This document shows, piece after piece, positions 54,905-64,000 of a DNA stretch of 64,000 nt. The position numbers were made by a program, and so were the translations under genes. Each line of letters opens with the position of its first letter. Position 1 is the stretch's first letter. The notes beneath the pieces are model-generated. The model had not been told where the DNA came from, did no database searches, and saw nothing but the letters and a program-made list of their open reading frames with translations. Source of the stretch: Aphelidium insulamus. Taxonomy: Eukaryota; Aphelidiomycota; Aphelidea; Aphelidiaceae. The stretch spans positions 1 to 64,000 of the forward strand of contig JAZDSV010000011.1 in NCBI GenBank assembly GCA_036784855.1. The letters run 5' to 3'.

Positions 54905-56079
54905 GCGGCCAAAGTGGCGAAAATTGCTCTTTGTCAAGCAGCATCACTATCCCGACAACTATGTGGACCACACGTTCCTGGAGGAGATGCAGAGAAATGG
55001 TTTGTGGATATGTAGCTGCTGTGGATGTGCCATGATGATATATAATCACAGCCAATGTACGCTCGTATGAGTACTGGACTGTGGTGCGCGAGTCTGGTGT
55101 CATCACGCAGCACTACTCCACCATTGCCATATTCATATCTGTGTTTGTGCACATATACTGGGGCGAGCTTCCCGTGGACCGGCTGCTGCTCATCTGCAAC
55201 TTGCTGACAGTGTGCGGCTACGCGTTCTGGAAGTCCAATATCGCGCGCACACTGCCCGAATACCGTCAGTCGGGTGCGTGAGAAATAATAATATTTGTTG
55301 TTGATAAATAACATTTATGTTTATATGCGTGTAGGGACGGCCACGCTAAAGGGCGCACTCTTGTTCTTCACCACACTGCTGGGACTGTCGCCGATACTAA
55401 AGACACTCACACTGGACACCAGTGACGACACCATTTGGGCGCTCACAGTGTGCTTCTTTTTTGTCAATCTGTTTTTCCACGACTACAGCGCCGAGAACAC
55501 CACCAACATCAAGTGCGGGAATTGTGCATTTGCACACATTAATGATGCGTCGTACATAGATTCCCCGGATCTTTGTCGACCAATGCTGCGATATTCGCAT
55601 CCGTGCTGCTGGCATCACGTCTGCCCTCCAACTTGCATGTGTTTGGCCTGATGCTGTTTGCCGTGGAGTGGTTTGCCCTCTTTCCCATACTCCGGCGCTC
55701 CATTAAGGTAGTTATCAGTTACATACATTATGTGCATATGTGCAAGAAGTAATATCCTTCATCAGCGAACGTCAATGGCGGGAACAGTGGCGTTGACCGC
55801 GTCTCTGTGCGTGGTGGCCGTGGCTCTGCTGGCTGCACTGTCCAAAGCCCTGCTAATCATCTACTGCCTCTCGGTCGTTGTGACCACGTTTGTCTGTCCA
55901 TTCTGGCTGATATGGATACAGCGGTACAAAAAGTACGTTGTCAGTTATTATACAGTGCCTCAGTGTATATCAACAATTGTCGCAGCGAGATACACGGCCC
56001 GTGGGATGAGGCACAGCTTGTGCTGTCCAGCAATAACGCCAATGGCAGCAGCAACAACAACATTATGGCGAGTAGATGA
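54888..56079 (+). CDS. GPI2: PIG-C/Gpi2, GPI-anchor synthesis
   Basis: PIG-C/Gpi2 is a membrane subunit of the ER complex that transfers N-acetylglucosamine to phosphatidylinositol, the first step of GPI-anchor synthesis. From MLMDTKRPKWRKLLFVKQ (54888) the protein reads YPDNYVDHTFLEEMQRN (family FPDNYVD..FL-EL), YWTVVRESGVITQHYSTIAIF, LKGALLFFTTLLGLSPILKTLT (family LK-A-VF-T-TYGFSPVLKTLT), DDTIWALTVCFFFVNLFFHDY, NAAIFASVLLASRLPSNLHVF and, near the end, EIHGPWDEAQLV, the family C-terminal signature. About seven spans. Six exons; the last ends in a Ser/Asn tail (SNNANGSSNNNIMASR). Confidence 0.95.
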
Positions 56080-56129
56080 GTGCTTGCACATATGTATGGC
56101 ATAATCCGTTGTGTATTTTCTGGGTACGC

Positions 56130-56651
56130 TCAGTGTATCTTTTCAAACTCGACCTTATCATCCACCCAATTGCCTTCTCCGTGGTCCACCACCTGCATGC
56201 AGACATGAGCGCAAGTGCATAGTAATTGTGTATAGTATATACAATATACATATATATGTATATATATGGGTATAACATAATATAAGTACTTGCCCATTGC
56301 GACAGGGGCATGTTCCTGTAGTACTTTACTCCGCCGGGCGCGGTCGGATCTGCCGCGCGCAGAGTCAGTAGCTAAATAAAGCCATATCAAAGCACACATA
56401 CAGATGAAGGGTTTGGCGTGCTTGTTGGCGGCCAGCTCCTCCTCAGCCTCCCTGACCAGGGCCTGCACGCGGATCGGATTGGTCTCGGCGCGGTTGGCAT
56501 CGAAGCGGGACCGCACCAGCAGGCAGTGCTGTCGGTATATGGGACGCTCGTATGCGTAGTGATCGAATACGGTGCGCAGAGCCTGCTTGTACAGGCGCTG
56601 GATGTAGTTTTTATGCGGCACGGCCACGCTGGCAACGTGCGGTGTGGTCAT
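56130..56651 (-). CDS. NDUFB9: Complex I LYR subunit NDUFB9 (B22)
   Basis: NDUFB9 is an accessory LYR-motif subunit of mitochondrial respiratory complex I. From MTTPHVASVAVPHKNYIQRLYKQ (56651) it has the LYK/ALR core (IQRLYKQALRT, family VLRLYKRALRH), ERPIYRQHCLLVRSRFDANR and LVREAEEELAANKHAKPFI. Splicing at a CGGCAG acceptor then gives YPTAPGGVKYYRNMPLSQW, which matches the family's PDSPGGTSYERY. A GC-AG intron (donor GCAAGT) of about 100 nt leads to VVDHGEGNWVDDKVEFEKIH. The protein is shorter than the human one at the C-terminus. Confidence 0.85.
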   Translation of the reverse strand: MTTPHVASVAVPHKNYIQRLYKQALRTVFDHYAYERPIYRQHCLLVRSRFDANRAETNPIRVQALVREAEEELAANKHAKPFICMCALIWLYLATDSARGRSDRARRSKVLQEHAPVAMGKYLYYVIPIYIHIYVYCIYYTQLLCTCAHVCMQVVDHGEGNWVDDKVEFEKIH

Positions 56652-56908
56652 TGTGATTGTGTATTTAATCAGTACGGTCAAAGAGTATTTCACCTGTTCG
56701 ACGCGGATTTCATCACATACTACACATCCCCTATGTACATTTGCTATGTACAAACTATGTACAAATACATATATTATATGGATATGCGGTCTATTGGTGG
56801 TTATAGGGTAGCTGTGGGTAGGTGTGTGTGGGTGTGGGTAGGTGTGGGTGGATGTGCGTTGAGGACACGATGGACGCCGATATCCAGTCCAATTGATCCG
56901 CACAGCTC

Positions 56909-57986
56909 TCAGACGGCCGCGACTGCTGGCTGCTCGGCCGTGGTGACATCCGCACCAACAGCGGAGACAGGTGGCGCAATCTGCGCGTCAGCCAGAGCCG
57001 CAGTAACAGCTTCAATTGTGGCTTGCGGCTCTACGGCAGCCGTCTGCTCATTGCCAGCATCCCTGTTACGATTGTTGTCGGTGGGGGCGACAGTCCCCGT
57101 CACACCACTGTCAGTGCCGGCAGCCGGTGCCGCGGCAATCAGAGCCTTGGCCGCCTTGTTGGCGTGCTGCTGCTGATGGTGCGGTGGGACACGGCGCGGT
57201 GCGGTGGCACTACTACCGGCCGGACCAGCCGCCGCCGGCAAGTACAACTTGAACTCGGTGGGCAGCTCCTCCTCCGCGTACAGCCGGTCGGCAAAGTAGA
57301 TGCGGCGGATGCGGCAGTTGGCGTGGATCTGCACGCGCACCGTCTCCACGTAGTTGGTGCCGTAGGCGCGACGCGTGAAATCGGCCAAATTGAACTGGAT
57401 CTGGTTCCAGCCCTCGTCCAGGCGCATCGGCATGGTGCAGATGAAGGGTTTGACACGCGTTGCCGACTACACACACACACATTTATATATATTTAATATA
57501 ATACCATGTATGTATATATATATATATGTGGACTTGCCTGGTAGTTGCTGGCGCGGAAGCGGCGACGAATGTTCTTGTCGTCGATGATGGTGACCTCAAA
57601 GGTAAAGTACTTGTTCAGGTTCTTGACAATCATCACCAGGAACGGCAGCTTGACGCCCAGAGTGCGCTTGGGATCGTTGGGGCAGGTGATGTAGTTGGTG
57701 GAGACGTTGGAGCCGATCACCTCCAGCACAGACGACTGGATGTCGGCGTCGGTGATGCGCTTGATGTGGCCATTGTGCACAGTCTTGTCCCAGATCTGCA
57801 GTGGCTTGGATCTGCACGCACATAGGTTAATCATATATTTGTGTGCATATAGAGAAAAGGTGGATGTGGCGGCTCACCCGACGCTGTACAACACAGACAG
57901 GAAACCAGCCTGCACACCAGTGTTTTAGATCAGTTGGATGGTGAACCATACATATTCCTGCTTACTTGATACGTATTGCGAAACAT
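56909..57986 (-). CDS. CFAP20: CFAP20/BUG22 ciliary protein with a long C-terminal extension
   Basis: CFAP20 binds between the doublet microtubules of cilia (inner junction) and is close to invariant. Short exons MFRNTYQ (57986) and [11 protein letters not shown] are followed by [61 protein letters not shown] and [15 protein letters not shown]. The last exon has [49 protein letters not shown] and [12 protein letters not shown], matching human CFAP20 closely. The human protein ends here (193 residues); this one continues for about 95 residues of Ala/Pro/Thr/Gln-rich sequence to 56909. The gene is direct evidence for a flagellum. Confidence 0.96.
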
Positions 57987-58658
57987 CTTATGTTTAACGG
58001 TGTGTGTGTGTGTGTGTGTGTGTGTGTAAGGGAGACGGTTGTCGCAGAGTGGATGCGCGGTGTGTCGGTGTGCGTGTGCGTGTCGGTGTGCGCGAGTGCA
58101 GATGAAGCAAAACTATTAATAGCGACTCAGAGTCGTTGTTCTCCGCCGCTGCTTGGCAACGCGCTCAATTGTGAGATATTTGTTTGTTGCTGGCATGCAG
58201 AGCACACATGCACATCGGCGAATGGCCATTACACAGCTATTTATAGTGTTGACTGTAGTATTTCCTGCACACGTACAAATCTATGCGCAATATCATCTGC
58301 ATTTCCTGTATTGTACTTACATATAAGTATGTGACTGCTTAGTATGCCATAACATCTGCATATCACTCTATTTCCTGTATATGTACATATATATGACTGC
58401 TTTAGTATGCCATAACATCTGCATATCACCGTATACATAAGTTTAGTATGCCATAACATCTGCCAATTGCTTTTGCGTGTTCCCACTACATATATGCAAC
58501 GTTGAATGTCGTCAATATATGCCTATTATCGGGAATACAAGTCCATTATACGCTGCATATGTGGCATACCAAAATGGTCAATTAGGTCTAGAGCATATGT
58601 GTTGTGCTTGTGCGCAACAAGGTAGTCGCCAATATATCTTTCCGCCTTGAACTCCATG

Positions 58659-58694
<36 letters not shown>

Positions 58695-58814
58695 CTCTTT
58701 GTACATACTGCAATAACACTGCAAGAGTTAAACCAACTGAACTCTGATGCGCACCCTGTTACAAATCGACAGACAACCACACAGACATCACGCGCATCAG
58801 ACAACACACTCACG
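57987..58814. repeat. Repeat-rich intergenic region (TG repeat, three-copy repeat, CT repeat)
   Basis: The 828-bp gap between divergent starts contains (TG)n at about 58001-58026. TTAGTATGCCATAACATCTG then appears three times in tandem, at about 58337, 58410 and 58442, with partial flanks (TCATCTGCATTTCCTGTA) near 58286. (CT)n lies at about 58661-58688. No gene was seen. The 58661 tract is about 130 bp before the Stb6-like start. Confidence 0.85.
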
Positions 58815-61628
58815 ATGATACTGATGTCGACGGAGAGGCGGCGCCTGCTGGCACTGGCAACCAGCCCGCGGCATCATACTCTGGGCCACTCGGCCAACTC
58901 TTCTCTGTCGTCGTCGTTCAACGCGGGCACTGCCATGATAGCCGGGACTGCTGCCGGTATTTCCTGCTCACATCGCGCCTCCCTCCACCCAACTAATGCC
59001 ATTCACAGTACAACCAGCGCGCACGGTGGAGGTGGTGGCGGAGCAGATGCAACTGACTGGCTTCCAGACTTACATTGTGGAGCAGTGGTACGCGGTGTTG
59101 TACACTTTTACATGTATATGTATATATATCTCCACAGGGTGCCAGACAGGCAGCGCGTGTTTAGCACCGTCACCGTCTACACGGGTGACAAGCGGCACCA
59201 GGTACACACTAATATTATTCATGAACGTATGTACAAGTAATCAATGCAGATCAGCGTGGCGGCGGTGCGAATCGATCCCGACCCGGTGTCACAGTCACAG
59301 CAAGAGGGCGGTGCAGTTGGCGGCAGCGGCTCTGCGCCATTGTCCGCGCCCGACAAGTTTTCCCGGCTGATGGAACAGTTTGAAGAGGACAAGGCGCGTC
59401 CATTCAGTACACCGTCCGGCACTATAATGGTCACCAGTCTGGCCGCCGTCTCGTCACAGCTCAACATCATTCTGGTGGCCGATGGTGACTACGAAGTGGC
59501 CGCGCCAATGTTCCACCTGAACTTGAACCTGCGGCGCCTTGGGTGCAGTGGTCGGAGTGCGCTTGGCATTTCGCCGCCCAAGTTGGTAGTTGATTATTAT
59601 ATTTACATATGTATTCACAGGGCGCAGCATTGTGCAACGACAGCGCTTCATTCAATTGTACAAGACCGTGGACACTATAGATCTGGGTGTGGCGGTGCTA
59701 GAGTTGGTGCGTCTGACGCAGTCGTCACTGTGCGTACTCGGCTATTTGGCCGCCACTTCATGTGACGGGGTGTTTTGTGATGACACTGCCGCCGCCATCC
59801 GACTCTTCACCGAGGACTTTGGGCCGTTTGAGACCGAGGCAAGTTTATAAATTTGAACGCAACTTTAAATTATAATTCCGGAATGTAGACCCAAGCTGCC
59901 ATGGGCGATCCCACCGTGTTTGCCGCGATTGTAAGCAAGATTGTTGCGTTCCGAATAATGCTTCACACGCTGGGACATCAATGTCCCAAGAACCCCTTTG
60001 ACGATATGGACGGCTTCATTGCTGCCTTGACCGCCTTTCAGGTTGGTTCTGTCCTATTCCGAATGACTCCCTAATTGGCATAGAAATCGGCTCGCATCGA
60101 GATCACTGGCTACATGGATGCCAAGACGATGGAGCGTTTGACGGACGTGTACCAACGAGTGGCACCCACTGCCGGCAAGATCACCAAACACGGCCATGTG
60201 CGTGTCGAGGACCTGCAGACGCTCGACTTGGAGTCGCTGGCCAAATGCGTCAATCTGGATGTATTTCGGCAGATCTGGGGCGGTGCTCGTCGACAGCTGA
60301 CCGGTGATGTGATTCTGGAGTCGGCCAACTTTGCCGAGGGGATTATTCAGGGCAGCAAGGAAATTGGGAAGAACTTCCTGCGCAACGTTTCCAACAAGAA
60401 GGTAAATTCGATTTCTTTGTATGTTCTACATATAACCGTCAGCCTCGACTACCGGAATTTAACAAGGATCGAGGTCATATCGTGATCAAGGGTTTGAAGG
60501 AGGGCGTTGCGGGGTTTGCATCATTATTATCTCGAATCTATAATTCATCTAATGACAATATCAGATCGATCAGCCGGTTTTCGAACTCTGTCGAGGGTTT
60601 CGTGGACCGCAGACGGCATGTCAGACGAGGCTCAGTTGACAGGCAGTTTAGAGACTTGATCATGGCTACTGGCACTGGCGAGCAACGCATGGACAGGTTA
60701 ACTAGTGATTTTTTTTGCTTTCGAGAGAGATTTTATATACTTTAGAAAACTTATCGACGACGATCAGCTTTCGTCGGGATCCGAGAGCGGCGATGACGAA
60801 ATGTTTTTGATGCCTTCTCTTCAAAGTATGCTCCATTTGTCGTCATTGTTCGAAATCATTATCTCATTCGCAGCTGTCGTCAAGTCCTACTCCGACTCTG
60901 AGCTGCACCGGCACCGCGATGGCGATTCTAGATTACCTGCACGACGCTACACTGTGTCAAACAGGCCTCAGGATGATGTAGACATTGTGATGGTGTATGT
61001 ATCAGAGCTACCGTGTGTGCTAGATTTATCAAATGCAAATATAGTGATGGTGATGCTGTTGACCCGGCAGAAGCTGAAGATCTCTGGAAACACCAACTGG
61101 AGATGATTGGCGTCATTGACAACATCAAGGTACTCATTGTGAAGTGTGACTAAAAACGCTTGGCTTTAATCATTGCAGTCCATATCAAGAGAGTACGCGC
61201 ACAAACTGCAAACATTGTCCGAGATATACGTGCATCACTGGCAGGGGTTTTCGGTGAGTGACTTCCAACGCCTGATAATTTGCAGTCATATGTTTTGCAG
61301 TCCATTGAAAACGAATTGAATTCAATGATGGATGAATTTAACTCGGTGCAAACCCGTGTGGAGAGTCTGGATCGCAAGGTGGCCAAACAACAATACGATG
61401 TGGCAGCACTGACAGATAAATGGAAAGAGACCAGTGAGATTCTTGACAACTTTGATGCCTCGGTGAGTTGTTGCATTTACTCACTATAAAATATATATAA
61501 CAATTGTGAAGGTGACGGCACTTGACAAGCAGGTGCAGCAAGGTTTGAAGGCGGCGTCCCGCTGCGATTTGACCAGTATACTCATGCGCATCTACGTGAC
61601 TGTCACTGGCTGGCTCGTTACTAGATAG
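58815..61628 (+). CDS. Stb6/Stb2-like protein (possible Sin3-binding factor)
   Basis: Fungal Stb6/Stb2 proteins bind the Sin3 repressor scaffold. From MILMSTERRRLLALATS (58815), exons join to VVAEQMQLTGFQTYIVEQW, VPDRQRVFSTVTVYTGDKRHQ and ISVAAVRI. This matches the Stb6 start (GYEMYIVEQWVCDR...I.TYTGN..H.V.V..). The next exons read SQLNIILVADGDYEVAAPMFHLNLNL, FIQLYKTVDTIDLGVAVLELV and SLCVLGYLAATSCDGVFCDDT. A helical region follows (KTMERLTDVYQRVAP; LESLAKCVNLDVFRQIW), then serine-rich linkers. The C-terminal coiled coil (SIENELNSMMDEFNSVQTRV) ends WLVTR at 61626. The family call rests on the N-terminal 150 residues. Confidence 0.58.
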
Positions 61629-61747
61629 TGACTTATAAATCTACTCTTGATCTATTCAATGTCTTGGGCGCTATCTTCTGATCGCTGTCTCTTTGCCGGA
61701 GGCTGCAAGCCACTATCAGGATTAGAGCAGTGACAGAATTGTGTCAC

Positions 61748-63493
61748 TTACGAAGTGTCAGCAAGCGAGTCCGGACCTCCAGAAGGCATCCTGATTGAGA
61801 GGCAGTACATGTCCTTGTTTGGCGCAACCTTGCGCACAAAGTGCAACTTGAACTCGGTAATTGCTCGACCCAGTGCCTTCTGCGCACGCTCCAGTATGTC
61901 CTCCCGGGCACCGTTGCCTTCAGGCTCTCTGGTGAAGCAGTGACAGTGAATCCACGACGCAGGCAAGTTCTTGTCTGCCGGCATCACGGACAAGGCGTCC
62001 ACAAACACATCTAAATAATTGATTGTTAGCAAAAGGTAACCGCACAGAATCAATTTTCCAACCAAGAAATTCCAGAGCGGTCGAGGGCAAGTTCATGACA
62101 AAGTGCGTGAATGTCTTTTGCCGATCAGTCCAGAGCCGCCGGACTGCCGCGCGCACAAACTCTCGTCCATCCATATTGTAGGCGGTGAGCGCCTCACCCA
62201 CCGTAATCTTGTTCAACTTTGCATTGGCCAGCATGGCGCGGTACGACTCCGGGTTCAGGTCGTTGGCGTGCACTATGCAGCCCTTCTTGGCGGCCGGCAG
62301 TGCAAAGGGACCCACGCCGGCGAATACGTCACACACGCAATCGCCACGCTTAAATTCAGCAATCATGCGGCCATGCTCCGTGTGGAGCCGCGAATTCCAG
62401 TACACGCTGGCAAAGTCAAACCGGAACCGGCAGCCGTTTTCTTTCTACAGAGACTTTAGTAACCATACACTACAATAGAGCAACGAACCAGCTCAGCGAT
62501 ATAATCTGGGACGCCGCCAATTAATTCCAGGTTAAGAGTGCGGAACTCGGTGTCTATTGCGCCCGTCTTGGTGACCACTGTGCGGATCTTGGCGGCATTC
62601 TTCTAATGTGGCATACCACATGTTAGGTGGATATTAACAATATACAAATATGCAATAAGAGTAACACGCACATCCATAATGACGCGGCCAATGACGTGCT
62701 TGTAGGGAAGCAGATCGTCCCGAAGATTCAAGTGCGCTATGTGGCCGACTGTCTCGAACGAGGTGCCGCCCTCCACGCCGTCTGGTAGCAGCACTCGCAG
62801 GCACTCTTCTACCGCGGGTGTTCAATGTGTGTGCGTGCATATACACACGTATACACACAAGTATACCCGCAACTATACACACAAGTATACCCACAAGTAT
62901 ACACACAAGTATACCCACAAGTATACCCACAAGTATACACACAAGTATACACACCAGCCGTCCAGTAGTCGTAGGTGACAGTTACGCGGTGCTTGACGCG
63001 CGGATATGCACGCAGTTCCGTCAGCAGTGCTTCGGGCGCCTCGTCCCTGGCAGCAAGGGCCGCTTCCACGTCTGCGCAATTGTACGGCACCGTGTAAGCA
63101 GCGCGCAAGTGCATCACCGCAAGGCACCCACCGTGAATGTCGGAGCGGAGGAGAAGGAGCCGCGATGCCTTGTCGTCAGCATCCTTGTCGCCGTCGCTCG
63201 CGGCTGTCACAATGCGCTTCATCCGCGGCCATTCCAGCAGCAGCCATCTGTGCGTGTTGGCCATCGTAGACAGTGCCTATGCAGATAGCACACACGTACC
63301 CGTCGCACAGCTTGAGCAGGGAGGCGGCGCGACGGGAGGGCACGCGCAATGCCCACACCTCGCAGTGCTGCGTGAATGCCTCGCGGTCAATGTCCGTGGC
63401 ACCGCGCACAGCACCGTCATCGAAGCGGGGCGGCATGGGCGGCATGGACACCGCGGTGCTGCCGCCCGCCAAAGTCGCGCTTGCCGCAGTCAT
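61748..63493 (-). CDS. TRM5: tRNA (guanine-37-N1)-methyltransferase TRM5
   Basis: TRM5 methylates G37 next to the anticodon and prevents frameshifting; it acts in cytoplasm/nucleus and mitochondria. From [16 protein letters not shown] (63493), exons include [20 protein letters not shown] and [55 protein letters not shown] follows (family G-IAHLNLR-E-LPYK-VIGQVI-DKN). The catalytic half begins [15 protein letters not shown], with [22 protein letters not shown] (SAM loop), [24 protein letters not shown] (NLP catalytic motif) and [11 protein letters not shown] 12-bp minisatellite fills one intron (about 62955-62813), whose only in-frame stop is the acceptor TAG. Its start is 33 bp from the divergent mL44 start. 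Confidence 0.93.
62834..62953. repeat. 12-bp minisatellite in a TRM5 intron
   Basis: About ten copies of CACAAGTATACC/CACAAGTATACA alternate in the intron. The unit is a multiple of three, so minus-strand read-through stays open, encoding YTCG/YTCV units after TYDYWTAG. No spacer structure is present. Confidence 0.93.
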
Positions 63494-63526
63494 TGCCGAT
63501 TTGCCCGCTTTTCAACCACGCGCGCA

Positions 63527-64000
63527 ATGATTTGGCGGCGCGTCTGTGGGCCGTGGGGTGTCGCTCTTGCCGCGCCTCGCGCTGCTGCCACTCAAGCTGC
63601 GGTGTCCCGTGCACACGCGTACAGCACGCTGGCAGAGGCGGCGTCCGTGGCGTCGGAGGGATCGGCCGCCGCGGAATCCACAATGCGCGCTGCCCACCTG
63701 GAGCCGCGTGTCCCGCGCCGTGTGGTCACAGCGGCACAGCTGTCCGCGCACTATCCGCAGCAGACACGACCGGCACTGGCGGCAATGCGCGCCCGTCTGC
63801 GTCTCTCGCCCAGCGCCGTCTCACTGGAGGAGCTGGCCAGCTGCGCGGACCCGGCCTCTGACGCGTCCCGCTTTGACTCGTCTGCCACGCGCGGTACAAA
63901 CGTTCCACTCACGGGCGGCGCACCTACTCACGCGTATGCTTTCTGTAGGCCGCGAGTTGTCGCGCAAAGCTGCGCTGGAGCATTTGCATGCGCGCTACCC
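63527..64000 (+). CDS. Mitochondrial ribosomal protein mL44 (MRPL3), 5' part
   Basis: mL44 is a large-subunit mitoribosome protein with an inactive RNase III-type fold. The start MIWRRVCGPWGVALAAPRAA (63527) looks like a mitochondrial presequence. LSAHYPQQTRPALAAMRARLRLSPSAVSLEELASC follows, which matches the L..RL.L......L..AL region that begins the RNase III-like domain. A donor at GTACAAACG (63894) and acceptor near 63948 join to GRELSRKAALEHLHARYP, the family's LG...L..FV-EYL..KYP segment. The gene leaves the window at 64000. The call is based on these motifs and its presequence; another RNase III-like protein is possible. Confidence 0.55.
   Translation, partial: MIWRRVCGPWGVALAAPRAAATQAAVSRAHAYSTLAEAASVASEGSAAAESTMRAAHLEPRVPRRVVTAAQLSAHYPQQTRPALAAMRARLRLSPSAVSLEELASCADPASDASRFDSSATRGTNVPLTGGAPTHAYAFCRPRVVAQSCAGAFACALP

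Noticed and set aside
62634-62978. Frames encoding repeated YTCG or ILVG/YTHK units, and a possible CRISPR-like array
   Set aside because: A 12-bp intronic minisatellite without spacers explains them.

Overview
The window is gene-dense nuclear DNA of a eukaryote: about thirty protein genes on both strands, mostly 100-500 bp apart, nearly all cut by very short introns (about 30-65 nt; GTA[CT]G/GTGAGT donors, CAG/TAG acceptors, a few GC-AG). Two signals together narrow the organism. A Chs7-type chitin synthase export chaperone (20297-21496) points to a fungus, while Tectonic (32126-34616) and CFAP20/BUG22 (56909-57986) belong to cilia. NOSIP, a Stb6-like protein and NDUFB9 fit the same picture. 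The best reading is an early-diverging, flagellated (zoosporic) fungus; I cannot name the genus.

Layout. 1-4628: unresolved exon-like pieces, then a decayed Fanzor (eukaryotic TnpB-like, RNA-guided nuclease) element, then an exact 50-bp duplication at the 5' end of an Ndc1-like nucleoporin. 4627-21496: Ndc1-like, RNase H1, NOSIP, the CCR4-NOT scaffold NOT1, ataxin-7/Sgf73 (SAGA) with a ~480-bp tetranucleotide repeat in an intron, and Chs7. 21656-27755: NXT1, a tandemly duplicated membrane-protein gene with a decayed relative, and TANGO6/Rtp1. 28005-34616: U1A/U2B'', NOL12/Rrp17, NAA10, an orphan exon, mitochondrial ribosome recycling factor and Tectonic; the last two are head-to-head with overlapping start codons. 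34855-42228: an ankyrin protein, a TPX2-like protein, a secreted ankyrin-like protein, phosphopantetheine adenylyltransferase and Ku80. 42359-50281: a RasGAP with a long insertion, LSM14/Scd6, a secreted protein of unknown family, Rab5 and ribosomal protein uS2 (RPSA). 50591-64000: MCM5, an unresolved locus, a zinc-ribbon-like ORF overlapping PIG-C, NDUFB9, CFAP20, a Stb6-like protein, TRM5 and the 5' part of mitochondrial ribosomal protein mL44.

The genes are housekeeping and do not form one pathway: mRNA synthesis, processing and decay (SAGA, U1A, NXT1, CCR4-NOT, Scd6), replication and repair (RNase H1, MCM5, Ku80), translation and tRNA/rRNA maturation (uS2, NOL12, TRM5, mRRF, mL44), trafficking and wall (Rab5, Chs7, PIG-C) and the cilium (Tectonic, CFAP20). 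The most unusual material is the Fanzor relic, the duplicated membrane-protein locus, the overlapping mRRF/Tectonic starts, the lineage-specific insertions in RasGAP and CFAP20, and short-motif arrays in promoters. Exon joins were made by eye from splice signals and protein family matches; no database search was run.
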